From: Actinomucor elegans
Taxonomy: Eukaryota; Mucoromycota; Mucoromycetes; Mucorales; Mucoraceae
Direction: 5' to 3'
NCBI GenBank assembly: GCA_026027325.1
Contig: JAMSLZ010000002.1
Coordinates: 2,852,001 to 2,916,000 of the forward strand
Length of the DNA: 64,000 bases
The notes under the pieces are model-generated. The model was not told the origin of the DNA. It ran no database searches and saw only the letters and a program-made list of their open reading frames with translations. Of the stretch, positions 35,042 to 46,378 are shown one piece after another; position 1 is the stretch's first letter; each line of letters begins with the position of its first letter. Position numbers and translations under genes: made by a program.

Positions 35042-37313
35042 ATGGAAGAATTGACAAATCCCGAACAAGAACTCGAAAAAACCTTTGAAGCGCTCGCGGT
35101 TGAAGACGAAAAGGAAGAAGCAAAGATTGATACTTCCATTACAAAAGAAGAACAAGAGCAATTGGACTTGGCATCTGTCATTTTGAATAAAAACAGCGTG
35201 TCGCAAAGTGCACATGCTCGGAAGAGAAGAAGGTATGGACCAAGTAGCTAGTGACATAATAAGCGTGTATAACCATGTCTCGATGTTTAGTTTAGCCACT
35301 TACAATCAACATGTGGGCATGCAAACTTCACATATTCAGCCAACCGATGACATCTTTAATTCAAACGATCCACGATTAAAAGAGGTACTCTATAAGGGAG
35401 CTGTATTAAAGGAGCTTTTTACTTACGTAACATATGTATATAGGACATTATCGCGATTATTATGCAGTATCTACAAGATGAAGGGTACCATGCTTCGCAG
35501 TCAGTGCTATATGATGAAACCAATATCAAATGGAAAGAAAGAGAGGAACGTACACTGGAAGTGAAGAGATTAAAAAAGGCCATTCTCGGTAATACTACAC
35601 ATAAACCTACAATGCAAGCTTATACCTAACTGCTGATGTATAGATGGTGATTGGCAGGAAGTTGAGAAACTATGTACAAAACCGCTTGTAAAGAACCATA
35701 GATCATTTTTATATTCAGTATACAAGCAACAATATTTAGAATATTTAGAAAGGCGTGAAATACAAAAGGTATGCACAGTGTCAACTCATATATACGTTTA
35801 CTAAACTTCTACCCTGATAGGCTTTCACTTTTTTGAACAAACGATTAAAACCACTCGAACACTTTCAGACCAAACCCAATGAATTCAAAGATATGTGCTA
35901 CCTTCTTACCGCCAAATCGATCCATGAGGCGCCTAGTTTCAAGCATTGGGAAGGCATCATGGCTTCAAGAGAGAATCTTGTAGATCAGTTACAAAACATG
36001 CTCGAGTTTGAGACAGCAGACCGTACAGGCAGTCGTCATATTCCACCTGATCGCCTTTTGGGGTTGTTGCGTCAAGCTGTAGCTTATCAAATTGAGTTCT
36101 CGAGATATCATCCCAAGATTGCTCCTACTGTGAATTCTTTGTTGGAAGATTATACTAGTTTTGTGATACCCAATGCAGTAGGCGCTACTTTGACTGGACA
36201 TCGTGGTAATGTAAAATGCGTCCAGTTTATTGGTGAAGAAGGCAAAAAGATTGTATCTGGTTCCAGGTAAGATTTTTTTTAAAAAAAAAATCATGAGATT
36301 TCGAAAGCTAAAAGAGATTACAACAGTGATAATATGCTACGAATCTGGGATACAGCTACAGCAGAGTGTTTAGATGTATTAGAAGGTCATCGATCACGTA
36401 TTTGGGATTTGTCTGCAACTCATGGAGGTGATTTCATAGCAAGTGCAAGTGGTGATTCCACTGTTAAGATCTGGAACTTAAAGAATGCAAAGGCTGTCTG
36501 CTCAACTACATTGAATGGACATGCTGGTGATGTTTATTCTGTTAGATACCATCCAAACGAGGTACGGTTATACAAAGATGTACCCTATCAAATACTAAAC
36601 CCTTTGATAGAGCCATTTAGTCACTGGTGGCTATGATAAAACAGTCCGTCTATTTGATGTGAATACGGGGGCTATCATCAAGACATTCCCTGGTCATCAG
36701 CTAGCAGTAACAAAAACCATTTTCAACCCATTAGGTAATTTGGTTATTAGTGGGTAAGATTCAAGCAAAACATAACTTGATTAAGAGGCTAACTCGTAGA
36801 TATATAGGTCCAAAGATAATACAATCAAGTTTTGGGATATTGTTTCTGGTTTATGTATTCGTACTATATCTTCGCATTTAGGCGAAGTAACTTCAGTAGA
36901 GATGAATTCCAGCGGTACGCTTTTATTGAGTAGTTCCAAGGACAACTCGAATCGACTTTGGGATGTGCGTATGGTGCGACCTATTCGTAAATTGAAAGGT
37001 CATCAGAACACCTCAAAGAACTTTGTACGTGCAAATTTTGCCGATAATAATTTAATTGTTGGAGGTAGTGAGGATGGCATAGTATATATTTGGGATCAAG
37101 AAACAGGCGAAGTCTTACAGAAGCTTAGAGGGCATTCAGGCGTAGTATATGATGCTGCATGGAACGCTAAACAAGGTATGCTTGCTAGTTGCAGTGATGA
37201 TCAAACTGTCAAAGTTTGGTGGTACGATGACGCCGTAAGTATTTGAGTCATAAATCTATGCAGCTTTGGTTACTCAACACACTCTATTGGTGTAGGTTCC
37301 ATTGGATATTTAA
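35042..37313 (+). CDS. LisH-CTLH-WD40 protein, WDR47/SMU1-like layout
   Basis: Nine exons (35042-35232, 35291-35384, 35444-35588, 35644-35768, 35821-36266, 36327-36561, 36611-36753, 36808-37234, 37296-37313) give 607 residues. An acidic N-terminus is followed by LisH (DIIAIIMQYLQDEGYHASQS) and CTLH (AILDGDWQEVEKLCTKPL), then a helical CRA-like region (FKDMCYLLTAKSIHEAPSF). Seven WD40 blades fill the C-terminal half: GHRGNVKCVQF, GHRSRIWDLSA, GHAGDVYSVRYH, GHQLAVTKTIF, SSHLGEVTSVEM, GHQNTSKNFVRA and GHSGVVYDAAW. The LisH-CTLH-CRA arrangement followed by seven WD repeats recalls animal WDR47 and splicing factor SMU1; I cannot choose between them. It is probably a scaffold protein. The last exon is only 18 nt. 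Confidence 0.88.
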
Positions 37314-37370
37314 ATAGACCTATTACTAATAAAACATAAATGACTTTTCTTAATCTTTTTTATACACAAC

Positions 37371-38450
37371 ATGGACGAAAATTCGCAAGTTTATGTAACA
37401 TTCCCTAATTGCCAATGTGCAAGTTCTCAGGATCATGAACAGGGCACTGCACCCTGTCGTTCGAGCGATCACTGGTCCTATGCCCTTTCTCAAGTTCGAA
37501 AACATGTCTTTAACTCGACGTCAACTGCTGTATACTCACCAGTTCAACATATCTACATGTACGAAAAGGAGCTTAGGAGACAGAACAATGAGCCTGAACC
37601 CAAGGTATTCATAAAGGCCTTGAAGCCAGATGTGTATGCGTTCAACCAAGAACCCTTGTCGACAAAAGACATCTTTAGTTATAGACAGCAAAGGTCTGAA
37701 CACTTGCTTATTCGTATGGCCCACAACTTTAGACAGTACGAGTTTAGTCATTCATTTGTTCGGCTAGCAAAAGGTATGTTTCTAGTTCAAAAGTGGGAGT
37801 TTAGTGAGCCAGTGAATCTTCCGCCTGCAACAACTACAAGCAATCTTTTGGATTACTTTACTTTGGATAACGCAACGGCGCCTATTGAAACCTTTAGTTT
37901 CAATGACTTGTTTAATGACATGATGCAGCAAACAAAGCAGAAACTGGACCAGCAACCAAAACAGATTGAAGCAGATGCAAGATCATTTATACCCTACACT
38001 TATACAATGGGGATACGATTTACAAACCCTTACAATAATATGCGCGATATCTTAGTCAGAGGCAAGATACCACTGTGGTGCCAAACACTGTTTATAACGG
38101 AATGTATTCGATTCTTGCCTATAGCGCCTGGATCAATTGTCAATGGTCTACTACCGTTTGCCAAAGATATACAGTTCAAATTTATAACAGTACCCACAGT
38201 ACAACTATCCAACACAAAAGTGATAGAACCTTACCCAGAGCTAATTGTAATGTTTGAACGGTTCGCTATGGAATTAACTTACCCCCAAATGATGTTGGAT
38301 AATGCGGATGCTTATGGTCATACTTGGGAAGAGCGACAAAATGCGATCTTGAGTGGCGTGTTGTTTTGTGATATTCCTGATGAGACAGCCCTAATGATTA
38401 CTACTTTAGCCAATGAATGGGCTACTATTCAAGGACTTTCATTGCAATAA
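37371..38450 (+). CDS. Uncharacterised protein, 359 residues
   Basis: A single-exon frame from ATG 37371, only 57 bp after the stop of the WD40 gene. It has ordinary amino-acid composition, no signal peptide and no obvious membrane helix. Features visible are a Cys-rich start (NCQCASSQ), a central acidic/Gln patch (DMMQQTKQKLDQQPKQIEAD) and well-structured-looking segments (IRFTNPYNNMRDILVRGK, LWCQTLFITECIRFLPI). Length, composition and tight spacing argue for a real gene. I do not recognise the family. Its stop is 17 bp from the convergent secreted-protein gene. Confidence 0.75.
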   Translation: MDENSQVYVTFPNCQCASSQDHEQGTAPCRSSDHWSYALSQVRKHVFNSTSTAVYSPVQHIYMYEKELRRQNNEPEPKVFIKALKPDVYAFNQEPLSTKDIFSYRQQRSEHLLIRMAHNFRQYEFSHSFVRLAKGMFLVQKWEFSEPVNLPPATTTSNLLDYFTLDNATAPIETFSFNDLFNDMMQQTKQKLDQQPKQIEADARSFIPYTYTMGIRFTNPYNNMRDILVRGKIPLWCQTLFITECIRFLPIAPGSIVNGLLPFAKDIQFKFITVPTVQLSNTKVIEPYPELIVMFERFAMELTYPQMMLDNADAYGHTWEERQNAILSGVLFCDIPDETALMITTLANEWATIQGLSLQ

Positions 38451-38467
38451 ATTTCTCTTTATTACTA

Positions 38468-39215
38468 CTACTGATTTTTGGAAGCAAAAGAAGCTGCTCT
38501 ATTATAATAAGGAATGTCCAAATATTGCATGTTTCCAAACTTATCTACAACTAATCTACTTCTTCCTTCTACGCCTACAGGATAGACCTGCTCTTGCTCT
38601 ACAACCACTGCGTTGGTTTTGTCATAAGAAGGAATATTAATCTCTTGTTTATCTCCGTTATCGCTTACACCCAGGAACTTTTTGTAATGTCGTTCATTGC
38701 CAGCGACAGCTTCTAATCGTATACATTTACTTCAGTTATATATACATATATATATAAATATATAAAACAAGCATATGTGTTCGCTTACCTGCATTAATAC
38801 TAATCCGATTTGTTATACTTGCGTCATTTTGCAAGGATGGTAACAAAGGGGTTACCTCGGTAATGTCTGGAGAAGCTTTACCATTCTCTGTTAAACCATT
38901 CTTTTTGTATCCTTTGATTTGTTGGCTCTTTTGAACCGTCTTATCACGATCATCATCCATTACCATCATGGGCACAATTCGTCTGTCTTCTGAAAACAAA
39001 CTATCAGGGAGTGTCATCTTCATATGATCCCATTTATTTGGAATAGGTTCAGCCATTGCGCTTGGTCTGGCATTGACTGAAGCAGATGCAACAGAAGCAG
39101 ATGCAACAGAAGCAGGTGAAACAGAAGCGAAAGATACAGATTCAGCTGCAGGAGCACCTAAAGCGCAGGATACAGTGGATGCAATGATAATTGCAGAGAA
39201 TAAATTAGAACGCAT
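38468..39215 (-). CDS. Small secreted protein with Ala/Ser/Val repeats
   Basis: Two exons (38789-39215, 38468-38712) give 223 residues. A signal peptide (SNLFSAIIIASTVSCALG) ends near an AAES or AP site. Next comes a repeat of SVxxA units (SFASVSPASVASASVASASV) encoded by a 15-nt tandem repeat. The remainder is polar and has no known domain: MVMDDDRDKTVQKSQQ, then in exon 2 EAVAGNERHYKKFLGVSD and VVVEQEQVYPVGVEGRSR. It may be a cell-wall or extracellular protein. The function is unknown. Confidence 0.75.
39078..39130 (-). repeat. 15-nt minisatellite inside a secreted-protein gene
   Basis: On the plus strand the unit gcagatgcaacagaa occurs twice exactly, followed by a variant gcaggtgaaacagaa. 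In the coding strand it gives the repeated Ala-Ser-Val-Ala/Pro pattern. Confidence 0.8.
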
Positions 39216-41168
39216 ACTATGAAATGATAATATAAGAGAAAGAAAATAGGATACTGACGGGATATTTGTTCATTTTATCTATGAATAATCTAAAGAATTT
39301 GCATTTCTGGCCGAAACTTGAAGAGTATGTTCTGAATAATAAGAAAGTCGCTATTGGATACAACCAATGTACAGGTATATATCTATCTGTATTCTACAGT
39401 GGTATATAAAAGAATTTTATTCTAAATGGCCTTTTTTCTATCTAAAGAATACCAAGCAATGGACGTGCGCTTATGATGTGAATAATTACCAATAAACATA
39501 GGATTTGTTACCGCATCGACTACATGTGTAAAACCATTCACTTTATATTATAAAAATTAACCTATCACGTTGTTTTGGCGTTAGCCAACATATTTTATCT
39601 TCTTGCCTTTCATTCCATTGACAGTTGGGTATTCATCATTGTTTGTTTTCGAGCATAGTAAAGTGACGTGGTATTGGTTTGGATGTCTATTACTGAAAAC
39701 AGACTACATGAGTATATTGTGATGCTACTAGTAGTGGTTATGGTCTGAGAGACTGCGTATTGCAGTTGCATTATCAAAGCATACTACTACTACTGGGAAA
39801 TTTTTTGTTCATATTATTTCTACTTCTGATAAAACTGTCATTATCCCCCGATAAAAATGGGCTATTCGGCTCATATGAATAAAAAGTTGTAACCAGAAAT
39901 TTGAATATATACTTTAGCGTGTAGTAAATATTACTTTATTAAAATCATGTTCATAAAATGCTTTAATAATATTATAGATAATATATCAGTATTTCTTCAA
40001 TGTGGAATCATATTCATTTTAATTGGATGTCGGCGATTTAACAATTTTGATCATCATCGTCGATGTCCTCTGAGACTTGTTTAGACTATGGAAAAGAAAC
40101 TGAGAAAATTATTGACCTCATTTTTAAAGTCGCACTATATTCAATAAGTAGGTTATGTATTAATAAAGTCCACATAAAATTGAATGATATATCGAATGAT
40201 ATAATTAATGCTCAATATTTCCTTGATTTTGGGGATTTATAACTGATATATCCACTTTTAGGATCATTTAAAAACACTGTCATAACTGAAGTATTTCATA
40301 TCATGAGAAGTATGTCAATTATCTGTGTACGATTACGTACTCTAGGAGCCTATATTAACTATCAACTATGGCTTCTAAAAATTGCTTATGGCATCAAATG
40401 AAATATTGAAGTTTTCGGTGTTTAAAATGATCATCAGAGATAATATCCTTACTGTAACTCTATTTCATATCTTCGTATTTCTTGACTGATTTCAGTATAA
40501 TATCACATTTGATGATTAGTACTTGTTTATAATGAAGTATTACATATATTCAAATTATTAACTATATAAAATACTGTGATAATATTGTATTTAAGTGATT
40601 CAGAAATTTCAAGTAAATTGGATCTAATTAACTATACATTATTCGGCTGATCCCAGTCAAATGTCGCATTTGATTAGTAGTCCATACTTAAAATGAACTG
40701 TTATATTTAGTTAAACTACATTTTAATTCTCGATTTCATAAATGGAGATTCTCCATTAATTAAATGGATTTTTTTTTCTTTTATACAAAGGTCTGTGGGA
40801 GCCATCTTCTTTGCCAGTACCACTACGCCAAAAAAAAAAAAAAAAAAAAAGATGTAGGCTTTTATTGACAAGCATGTTTTAGTTTTAAAGGACTTGTCAA
40901 AAATCATATCTTTATCATAAAACACGGTAAAATGAAACCAAAAATGGCACGGTGCTTTACGTAAAAGAATCTTGGAAGCTTAAAACACGTGATCACCATA
41001 AAATAGGATGGTTGCCCTTATTTTTTTCTTTTGACTATCGTCTTTCTTTCTCTCTTTTTGCTGTTGTGAAAAGCAGAAGGGGTATTAATACAGAAAAGCA
41101 GGTAATTAGTAATGTAAAGAGCGAAATCTAGTCTATTTTTTTAAACTTACTTAATCTCTTATTAGAAA
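39216..41168. other. AT-rich gap
   Basis: No gene recognised. It carries a clear dispersed-repeat copy at about 40.64 kb and an A run of 21 at about 40830-40850. The last 150 bases are pyrimidine-rich and serve as the LSM12 promoter and leader. Confidence 0.5.
40636..40705 (+). repeat. Dispersed degenerate repeat (best-preserved core)
   Basis: Contains cggctgatcccagtcaaatg then tcgcatttgattagtagtcc, the clearest version of the core shared with 44085, 59325 and others. Confidence 0.55.
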
Positions 41169-41981
41169 ATGGAGGAAACTGGACGTCAAAAGTCACCCAA
41201 TAAGCAATATACTTCACCCAACTCGAATCATACCACAACCTCTAACGGCAATGTGAAAAAGACCGTAGGTTCTTTTATTGGAAAGACTATTAAAATCAAA
41301 ACTGCCAGTAATGAACAAATAGAGGGTTTAATCTACACATATGATCACATCACCAATTGCCTTGTGATTGATATCCTTTTTATTGATATACTAATGAAGT
41401 TAATTTGACTCCAAAGTCTGTACATGTTTGTCCTTAACACTTTATTACATTGTTCACAGAATAATAGCACTTCACCAAATGCTAATCGCAAAAACTGCTC
41501 TTTCCGTATCATTAAAATATCTCACATCAAAGAGATTATTTCTACTAGTGGAGAATGCAGAAAGGATTACTTGCCCATTAGTCAAGTACAAGTGGATCGC
41601 TTAAAGAGCCGTGAAGCCGAGGCTTTGAGAGGATTCAAAAGTGAAGTATCAAAGATTGGTGTTGGTGTTACTAAAGAAGGTCAAGATATATTCAATGCAT
41701 TAAGCAAAACGTAAGTTTCAACTATATTTTTTGAATCCGTTAATAACATGTCAAATTAGATTACCGTGTCGATGGTCAAAAGATACAATCGTTGTTATGG
41801 ATGAGATATTGATTTTACCACCATATGGAGTCGATAATTGTAAAGCCAATGCTACTTCTTCTGCTTCTCTTGCTCGAGTCAAGAAAGTGGTAAGTTCTTT
41901 TCGCATTTGTCAATGTAATTGATCCTAATTCTTTTCATTACCAAATAGCTCGAAGGTGAAAGAAGAAGACTTGCAAAATAA
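41169..41981 (+). CDS. LSM12: LSM12 homologue (Lsm plus anticodon-binding-like domain)
   Basis: Four exons (41169-41370, 41449-41710, 41760-41889, 41949-41981) give 208 residues. A polar Asn/Ser/Thr-rich leader precedes an Lsm-like fold: GSFIGKTIKIKTASNEQIEG, LIYTYDHITNCLVIDCSQNN, FRIIKISHIKEI. The AD domain follows: DIFNALSKTLPCRWSKDTIV, VMDEILILPPYGVDNCKAN and ARVKKVLEGERRRLAK. LSM12 associates with RNA and translation-linked complexes with Pbp1/ataxin-2. Intron 1 (41371-41448) has AT-AC ends with U12-type signals. Introns 2 and 3 are ordinary GT-AG. The CLVIDC junction created by the AT-AC model matches a conserved LxLxC position in animal LSM12. Confidence 0.92.
41371..41448 (+). other. 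Candidate AT-AC minor-spliceosome (U12-type) intron in LSM12
   Basis: The 78-nt intron starts ATATCCTTTT, a perfect match to the U12-type donor, and ends TTTATTAC. A branch-point-like TCCTTAAC lies at 41431-41438, with the likely branch adenosine about 11 nt before the AC end, inside the normal U12 range. Removing it keeps the frame and joins CLVID to CSQNN. There is no polypyrimidine tract. A GT-AG alternative (41364-41459) also keeps the frame but uses a poor donor (GTGATT) and deletes conserved residues. Confidence 0.85.
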
Positions 41982-42568
41982 CAATAAAAGATTCATACAT
42001 ATGATTCATTGTCTAGTGTTTAAAGGAACCTCTTGAGCGGTTTGACGCGCGAGATGACTTTTTATTATACTTATCAAATGAGCCTATTCTATTGTAGAAA
42101 AGTTGCTTTACTATGGTTTCATTAGATTATTCTTTAACATTCTATTCTGGGGTGAAATGGATATAAGTAATCATAATAATACTGGTCTGCTCTCATTTTT
42201 CAGGTGATCATATTGTAGACTTCAATAGCAATGCTATCCAAATTTACTTTGAGTTTATTTATCCTGTAAAGTGTTCACTTGAGAGTTTACTTATTTAGGT
42301 TTGGAAGTTAGCTCATTATGCTTTATTTTTCGGCTGATATCCACTGTTGTGTAGATACATACTGTTTTAGTTCTCAGCTTAAACTTGGGAATAACAACTA
42401 GACGCACTCTACACTGATCCTTCCTCCCAAAGGTAGCCATCACCTAGACCAAAGGGCAGCGGTGATATGTCATTGACTTTTAAGAGCGAGTCGAAGCATC
42501 TCATTATACCATTAAATTGTAAGGACTTCATATTCTGAAACAATAGCAGTGCATTTGATTCTTTTTAT
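41982..42568. other. Gap between convergent LSM12 and Mcp1-like genes
   Basis: No coding signal. AT-rich 3' flanks only. Confidence 0.5.
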
Positions 42569-43357
42569 TTAAATAATGCGAGCATACATCTTTGCAAAAT
42601 CAAGACGTAAAGGTATCTTTTTAGTATCGTTTCCAATGATGATCATACTTGATATTAACGCTAAACTGAGTCCAGCTACCAAGCCTTTTTGAATCATTTG
42701 CTGCTTTTTATGTCTACCGTCTATCGTTTTTTGCTCTACAGATCGACCATGTTGAGGTACTTTGGTTCCAGTCACTTGCTCCTTTCTCTTTTTTGTAAAC
42801 AATTGCTTGGCTCCACTGACCATATGATAACTTGCACCAATAATCAAGGCAGTATGCAACCCATATGTAAAAACAGGTTTGTTTTGAAGACCCCAAGCAA
42901 TATATCCAAAATCAATGAATGCAGAATCACCATAACGCTCGATAGGTAAAGAACGCACTAGATAATAGTGAAGACCAGCTAATGGGATCAATACATAGCC
43001 TGCCAAGTGATGATAGGGTAACAATGTAGAAGGTAGCTTGCTGGTAGTACTTTTGTTATTGTTTCTGTTCCAATACAATCGAATACCGGCTTTGGCTAAA
43101 CCAGCCAAGATGTGAGCTACTGCAGAACCAGTGACAAGCACCTTTTCTAAATTCTCGTCTTGATAAAAGGGTCGACCTAAAAGGATCCAGTGATTGGATA
43201 AACGAGATCCGCCTACATTGGCAGCTAGTATTTGCGCTCCATGAATGACTGTAAAAGTAGTAAAGGCGTACGCGGAAGCGTTTTGTACTTTGGTTAACAA
43301 ACCATAAGTCTTTGAGAGAGGTAAAAAGGGTCTAGGTGTAGTTCCTAATGAAGACAT
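42569..43357 (-). CDS. Mcp1-like mitochondrial membrane protein (DUF1691)
   Basis: A single exon of 262 residues with four or five hydrophobic helices, including AFTTFTVIHGAQILAANVGG, VLVTGSAVAHILAGLAK, HLAGYVLIPLAGLHYYL and YGLHTALIIGASYHMVSG. The repeated pattern of a His in paired helices (VIHGAQ, VAHILAG, YHHLAGY, GLHYYL) is typical of the Mcp1/DUF1691 family. Yeast Mcp1 is an outer-mitochondrial-membrane protein that binds Vps13 at vacuole-mitochondrion contacts and suppresses ERMES defects. The SGAKQLFTKKRKEQ segment and a basic C-terminus face the other side. Confidence 0.85.
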   Translation of the reverse strand: MSSLGTTPRPFLPLSKTYGLLTKVQNASAYAFTTFTVIHGAQILAANVGGSRLSNHWILLGRPFYQDENLEKVLVTGSAVAHILAGLAKAGIRLYWNRNNNKSTTSKLPSTLLPYHHLAGYVLIPLAGLHYYLVRSLPIERYGDSAFIDFGYIAWGLQNKPVFTYGLHTALIIGASYHMVSGAKQLFTKKRKEQVTGTKVPQHGRSVEQKTIDGRHKKQQMIQKGLVAGLSLALISSMIIIGNDTKKIPLRLDFAKMYARII

Positions 43358-43917
43358 GCGCGAAGAGTAGGGGGAAGTTTATTGAGATTAGAGTAAGAAA
43401 TGAACAAAGAGAGTTGTAGATCTCGTCCAATTGATAGCCTGCAAGTTGACAGTGAACTGAGATCAAAATAAATAAAAACAGGGCCTAACAGGAGGGCTTT
43501 TTTGTCGCCTATGGTTTTAATACATATGGACGCGATAAAAGAAGTTTGGGGTACGGCAAGCGTAGTAGTTTACCAGCGTAGTGATATATCTCAGTAGTGT
43601 GTATCATATATTAGCTGCTTTTCTTGTACTGATAAAGCACAGAGGGGTTTTCAGTATTATAGTCGTAACTTAGATTAATATTCTTTTATTACTCATGGTG
43701 TTGAAAAAGTAGCTATTTGAGTCATTTTTTTAAGTTGTAATCATAATTTGAATATTTTCTAAAAAGTAAGCCTGAATACCTTGAAATTTAAAAATCTAAA
43801 TTACTTATTGAATATGTCTTAAAAAGACATTATCATCTGAACAAAATGATAAAGATCTGGTAGTGCGTTTGCATAAGCCAGACCAAGCTGTCTTGCTAAT
43901 TTTTTCTATTCTCCACA

Positions 43918-43985
43918 TCCTTAAACCTCTAGCCCGACTCTAGCTTAATGTCGCATCTCAAGAGTGATTCATCTTCTTGATAAGC
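43918..43985 (+). repeat. Dispersed degenerate repeat (partial)
   Basis: Block agcttaatgtcgcatctcaa with flanking gattcatcttcttga aligns with the core of the other copies. Confidence 0.4.
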
Positions 43986-44084
43986 AACTTCATCTATTAA
44001 AACCATCATCCGACTAAAATACAATGTCTGTACTTACATTAAAGACTGGGGCTACGCTACATATGTTTGTTTAGAAAAAACAGA

Positions 44085-44175
44085 TGGCTAGGTCGATAGA
44101 TCTTTCGATCGTTCTCAATATGTCACATCTGTTTAGTAGTCTATGTTCATATCGAATTGCTGCAACTATTGAAGC
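44085..44175 (+). repeat. Dispersed degenerate repeat
   Basis: Blocks gatagatctttcgatcgttc, aatatgtcacatctgtttag and tagtctatgttcatat are in consensus order. Confidence 0.55.
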
Positions 44176-44254
44176 TTTTATCTAACTATAGTTCAGTCAA
44201 TATATCTTTTTTTTTTCAACAGTTAAAAGTAAACTATATTTATTTCGCGTAAAC

Positions 44255-44345
44255 CAGATCTAACGATCCATAGGCCTCTCGGTCAAGTACAATTTAATCT
44301 CACATTTGGATAATAGTCCATATTTAGAATATGTCGCTACATACA
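44255..44345 (+). repeat. Dispersed degenerate repeat
   Basis: Blocks aaccagatctaacgatccat, cggtcaagtacaatttaatc and ttggataatagtccatattt are in consensus order. Confidence 0.5.
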
Positions 44346-45016
44346 TTAAAGTATTCATTAAATGATGAACTGAGATATAAATGAGCTTTCTTCGTTTCCA
44401 AGCTGGGGAACTGCTTTGTCATGCCAGAGTTTTTGTATTGTGTCCGTATCAAACTAAATGTTTAAGCGAACAGTAAAGGTGCCACACGAAAAGATATAAG
44501 TAAAAGTAGCTGACAAAATGCTGAAACAGATAAACCAAAATAAAAGCTTCACAAAGACTCAAAATTCCAGGTAGAGGCTTTACTCTGATAGGTATTCAAT
44601 TGCAAACTTGAATCTAGACAAACTGAGGATAACTAGAAGTGAAGTTCGCGTATTCTTGCGATTCCAGCAGCAGTTATTGATTCCAAAAGAAGTATATGTT
44701 AATATGCTGCTACTACGCACATGTAAAAAAAATGTAATAACAAGAGCGATTACTCGAGATTTTTAAACATCCCAGGTACCAACAAGGGTAAGAGGACGAT
44801 GCATTACCGTTAGCGGTATATCAACTAGCAATAGCAGTAGCTGTCAAACCAAACAAAAATCCAAATCGCAGTGATAGGTTTATAAATTGATCGTATGTTA
44901 TTACTTTTACAAAAATATGTAATAAACCATTCTGGTTGTATATAGATACTTTTAGTGTATAAATAAATGACTGAATTATTGCTGCGGGGGTGTTGAAGTC
45001 GTATAATATAGATTGT

Positions 45017-45958
45017 CTAACCAATAATGAGCTTATCGTCTTGGAAAGAGTATTCTATTGAAATCAAATGCGTCAGTTTGTAATTATCATAACAGACATG
45101 TTATAGCTTACCGGGAATTTCAAGGTTAAGAGGAGCAGGACCTTGACGAATGCGACCAGAGATATCATAATGAGAACCGTGACAAGGACAATACCAACCA
45201 CCGAAATCACCAGCTTCACCAATAGGTACACAACCCCTTTTCATAAACACATTAGTTCAACTATCAAAAAAACAAAGTCTTGGTAAAAGAAAAAAAAAAT
45301 ACTTACAAATGGGTACAGACACCCAACATGACGAGCCATTGAGGATCCTTGACACGTTCGGCATCAGTTTGAGGATCACGCAAAGAAGAGACAGAAACTT
45401 CGTTAGCCTCGGCAATTTCAGCAGCAGTACGGTGACGGATGAAAACAGGCTTTCCTCTCCACTTGATGGTGACATTCTTACCCTCGGGGATAGCAGACAT
45501 GTCAACTTCAGCCTTGGCCAAAGCCAAAACATCAGCAGAAGCAGACATGTTGGCCAAGAAATCGGTGACAGTAGCTTGAGCACCGGCAGCAGTCATCAAA
45601 CCAGTAGTACCAATCATCATGTAAGCAAAATTACGGCTAGCTTCACCACTGGTCTTTTCCTTCTTGTAGTGAGAAAAGTCAGGAATGTTGGTGGTGCTGT
45701 GACGCATTTGCATAGAAGTTTGAGTGGAGGTAGCTAAATTATAAAAAACATGAGAATCCAATAAAACATTGTGTTGAAATCATTACCATTGATTTGAGAT
45801 CTGTTTAAAAGACCACCGGCAGATCTTTGCTTTTGCTCCTCTTCCTTGTTGTTGGTAGCAACGGAATAGAATCTCTTCAAAGCAGGTGCAGAAGCAGGGA
45901 CGGTGTTGAGAGAGCGGTTGGAAAGAGAAGAAACAAAAGTACGAGCTAAGGCAGCCAT
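45017..45958 (-). CDS. RIP1: Rieske iron-sulfur protein of respiratory complex III
   Basis: Four exons (45787-45958, 45307-45733, 45112-45236, 45017-45054) give 253 residues. The N-terminus ([18 protein letters not shown]) is a mitochondrial presequence rich in Arg and Ser. The membrane helix is [18 protein letters not shown], followed by the hinge and [17 protein letters not shown]. The 2Fe-2S ligands are complete: CTHLGC (residues 197-202) and CPCHGSHYD (from residue 216). Between them lies the usual [12 protein letters not shown]. The protein ends [11 protein letters not shown]. It passes electrons from ubiquinol to cytochrome c1 at the inner membrane. Codon choice (GTC, GCC, AAG) indicates high expression. 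Confidence 0.97.
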
Positions 45959-46378
45959 TTTATATTTGTCTCTCAAAAAAGTGTCTATACAGTAAGAGTG
46001 GGGAGGGGTGTTTAAAGAGAAAGAAGCAAGACTTTAACAAGGCTTCACTAGCCCAAAGGGCCAGTCTTTTTTTTTTGGTTTTCGATCTCCCCCGCTTAGA
46101 CAACTGATTTTTTGGCACATTCGACGTCACCTTTGCCCAGCTTAAAATTTTGATAACCAGGTTACACTCTGTAAAACCATGGCAGAAAATTGAAAAACTC
46201 AAGGAACAGTAGTGTATACAAAAGACATAACAAAAGAATATGATCAATTCAAATAAGAGCCATTGAATTCAATATAATCAAGGGTATATGTTAGTAGAAC
46301 CTATCAAATTGTAAATATCTATACACACTACGAAAACCCTACTGACACCCTATCCAATATTTTATTTAAAAAAAAAGC

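Larger units (their letters stand above)
43358..45016. other. AT-rich gap with three dispersed-repeat copies
   Basis: No gene recognised. Repeat copies at about 43918, 44085 and 44255 have the same orientation; the last two lie about 170 bp apart, the same spacing as the pair at 22995/23167. Confidence 0.5.

Noticed and set aside
45309..45737. 142-codon plus-strand frame
   Set aside because: It is antisense to exon 2 of the Rieske gene, whose metal-binding motifs are unmistakable.
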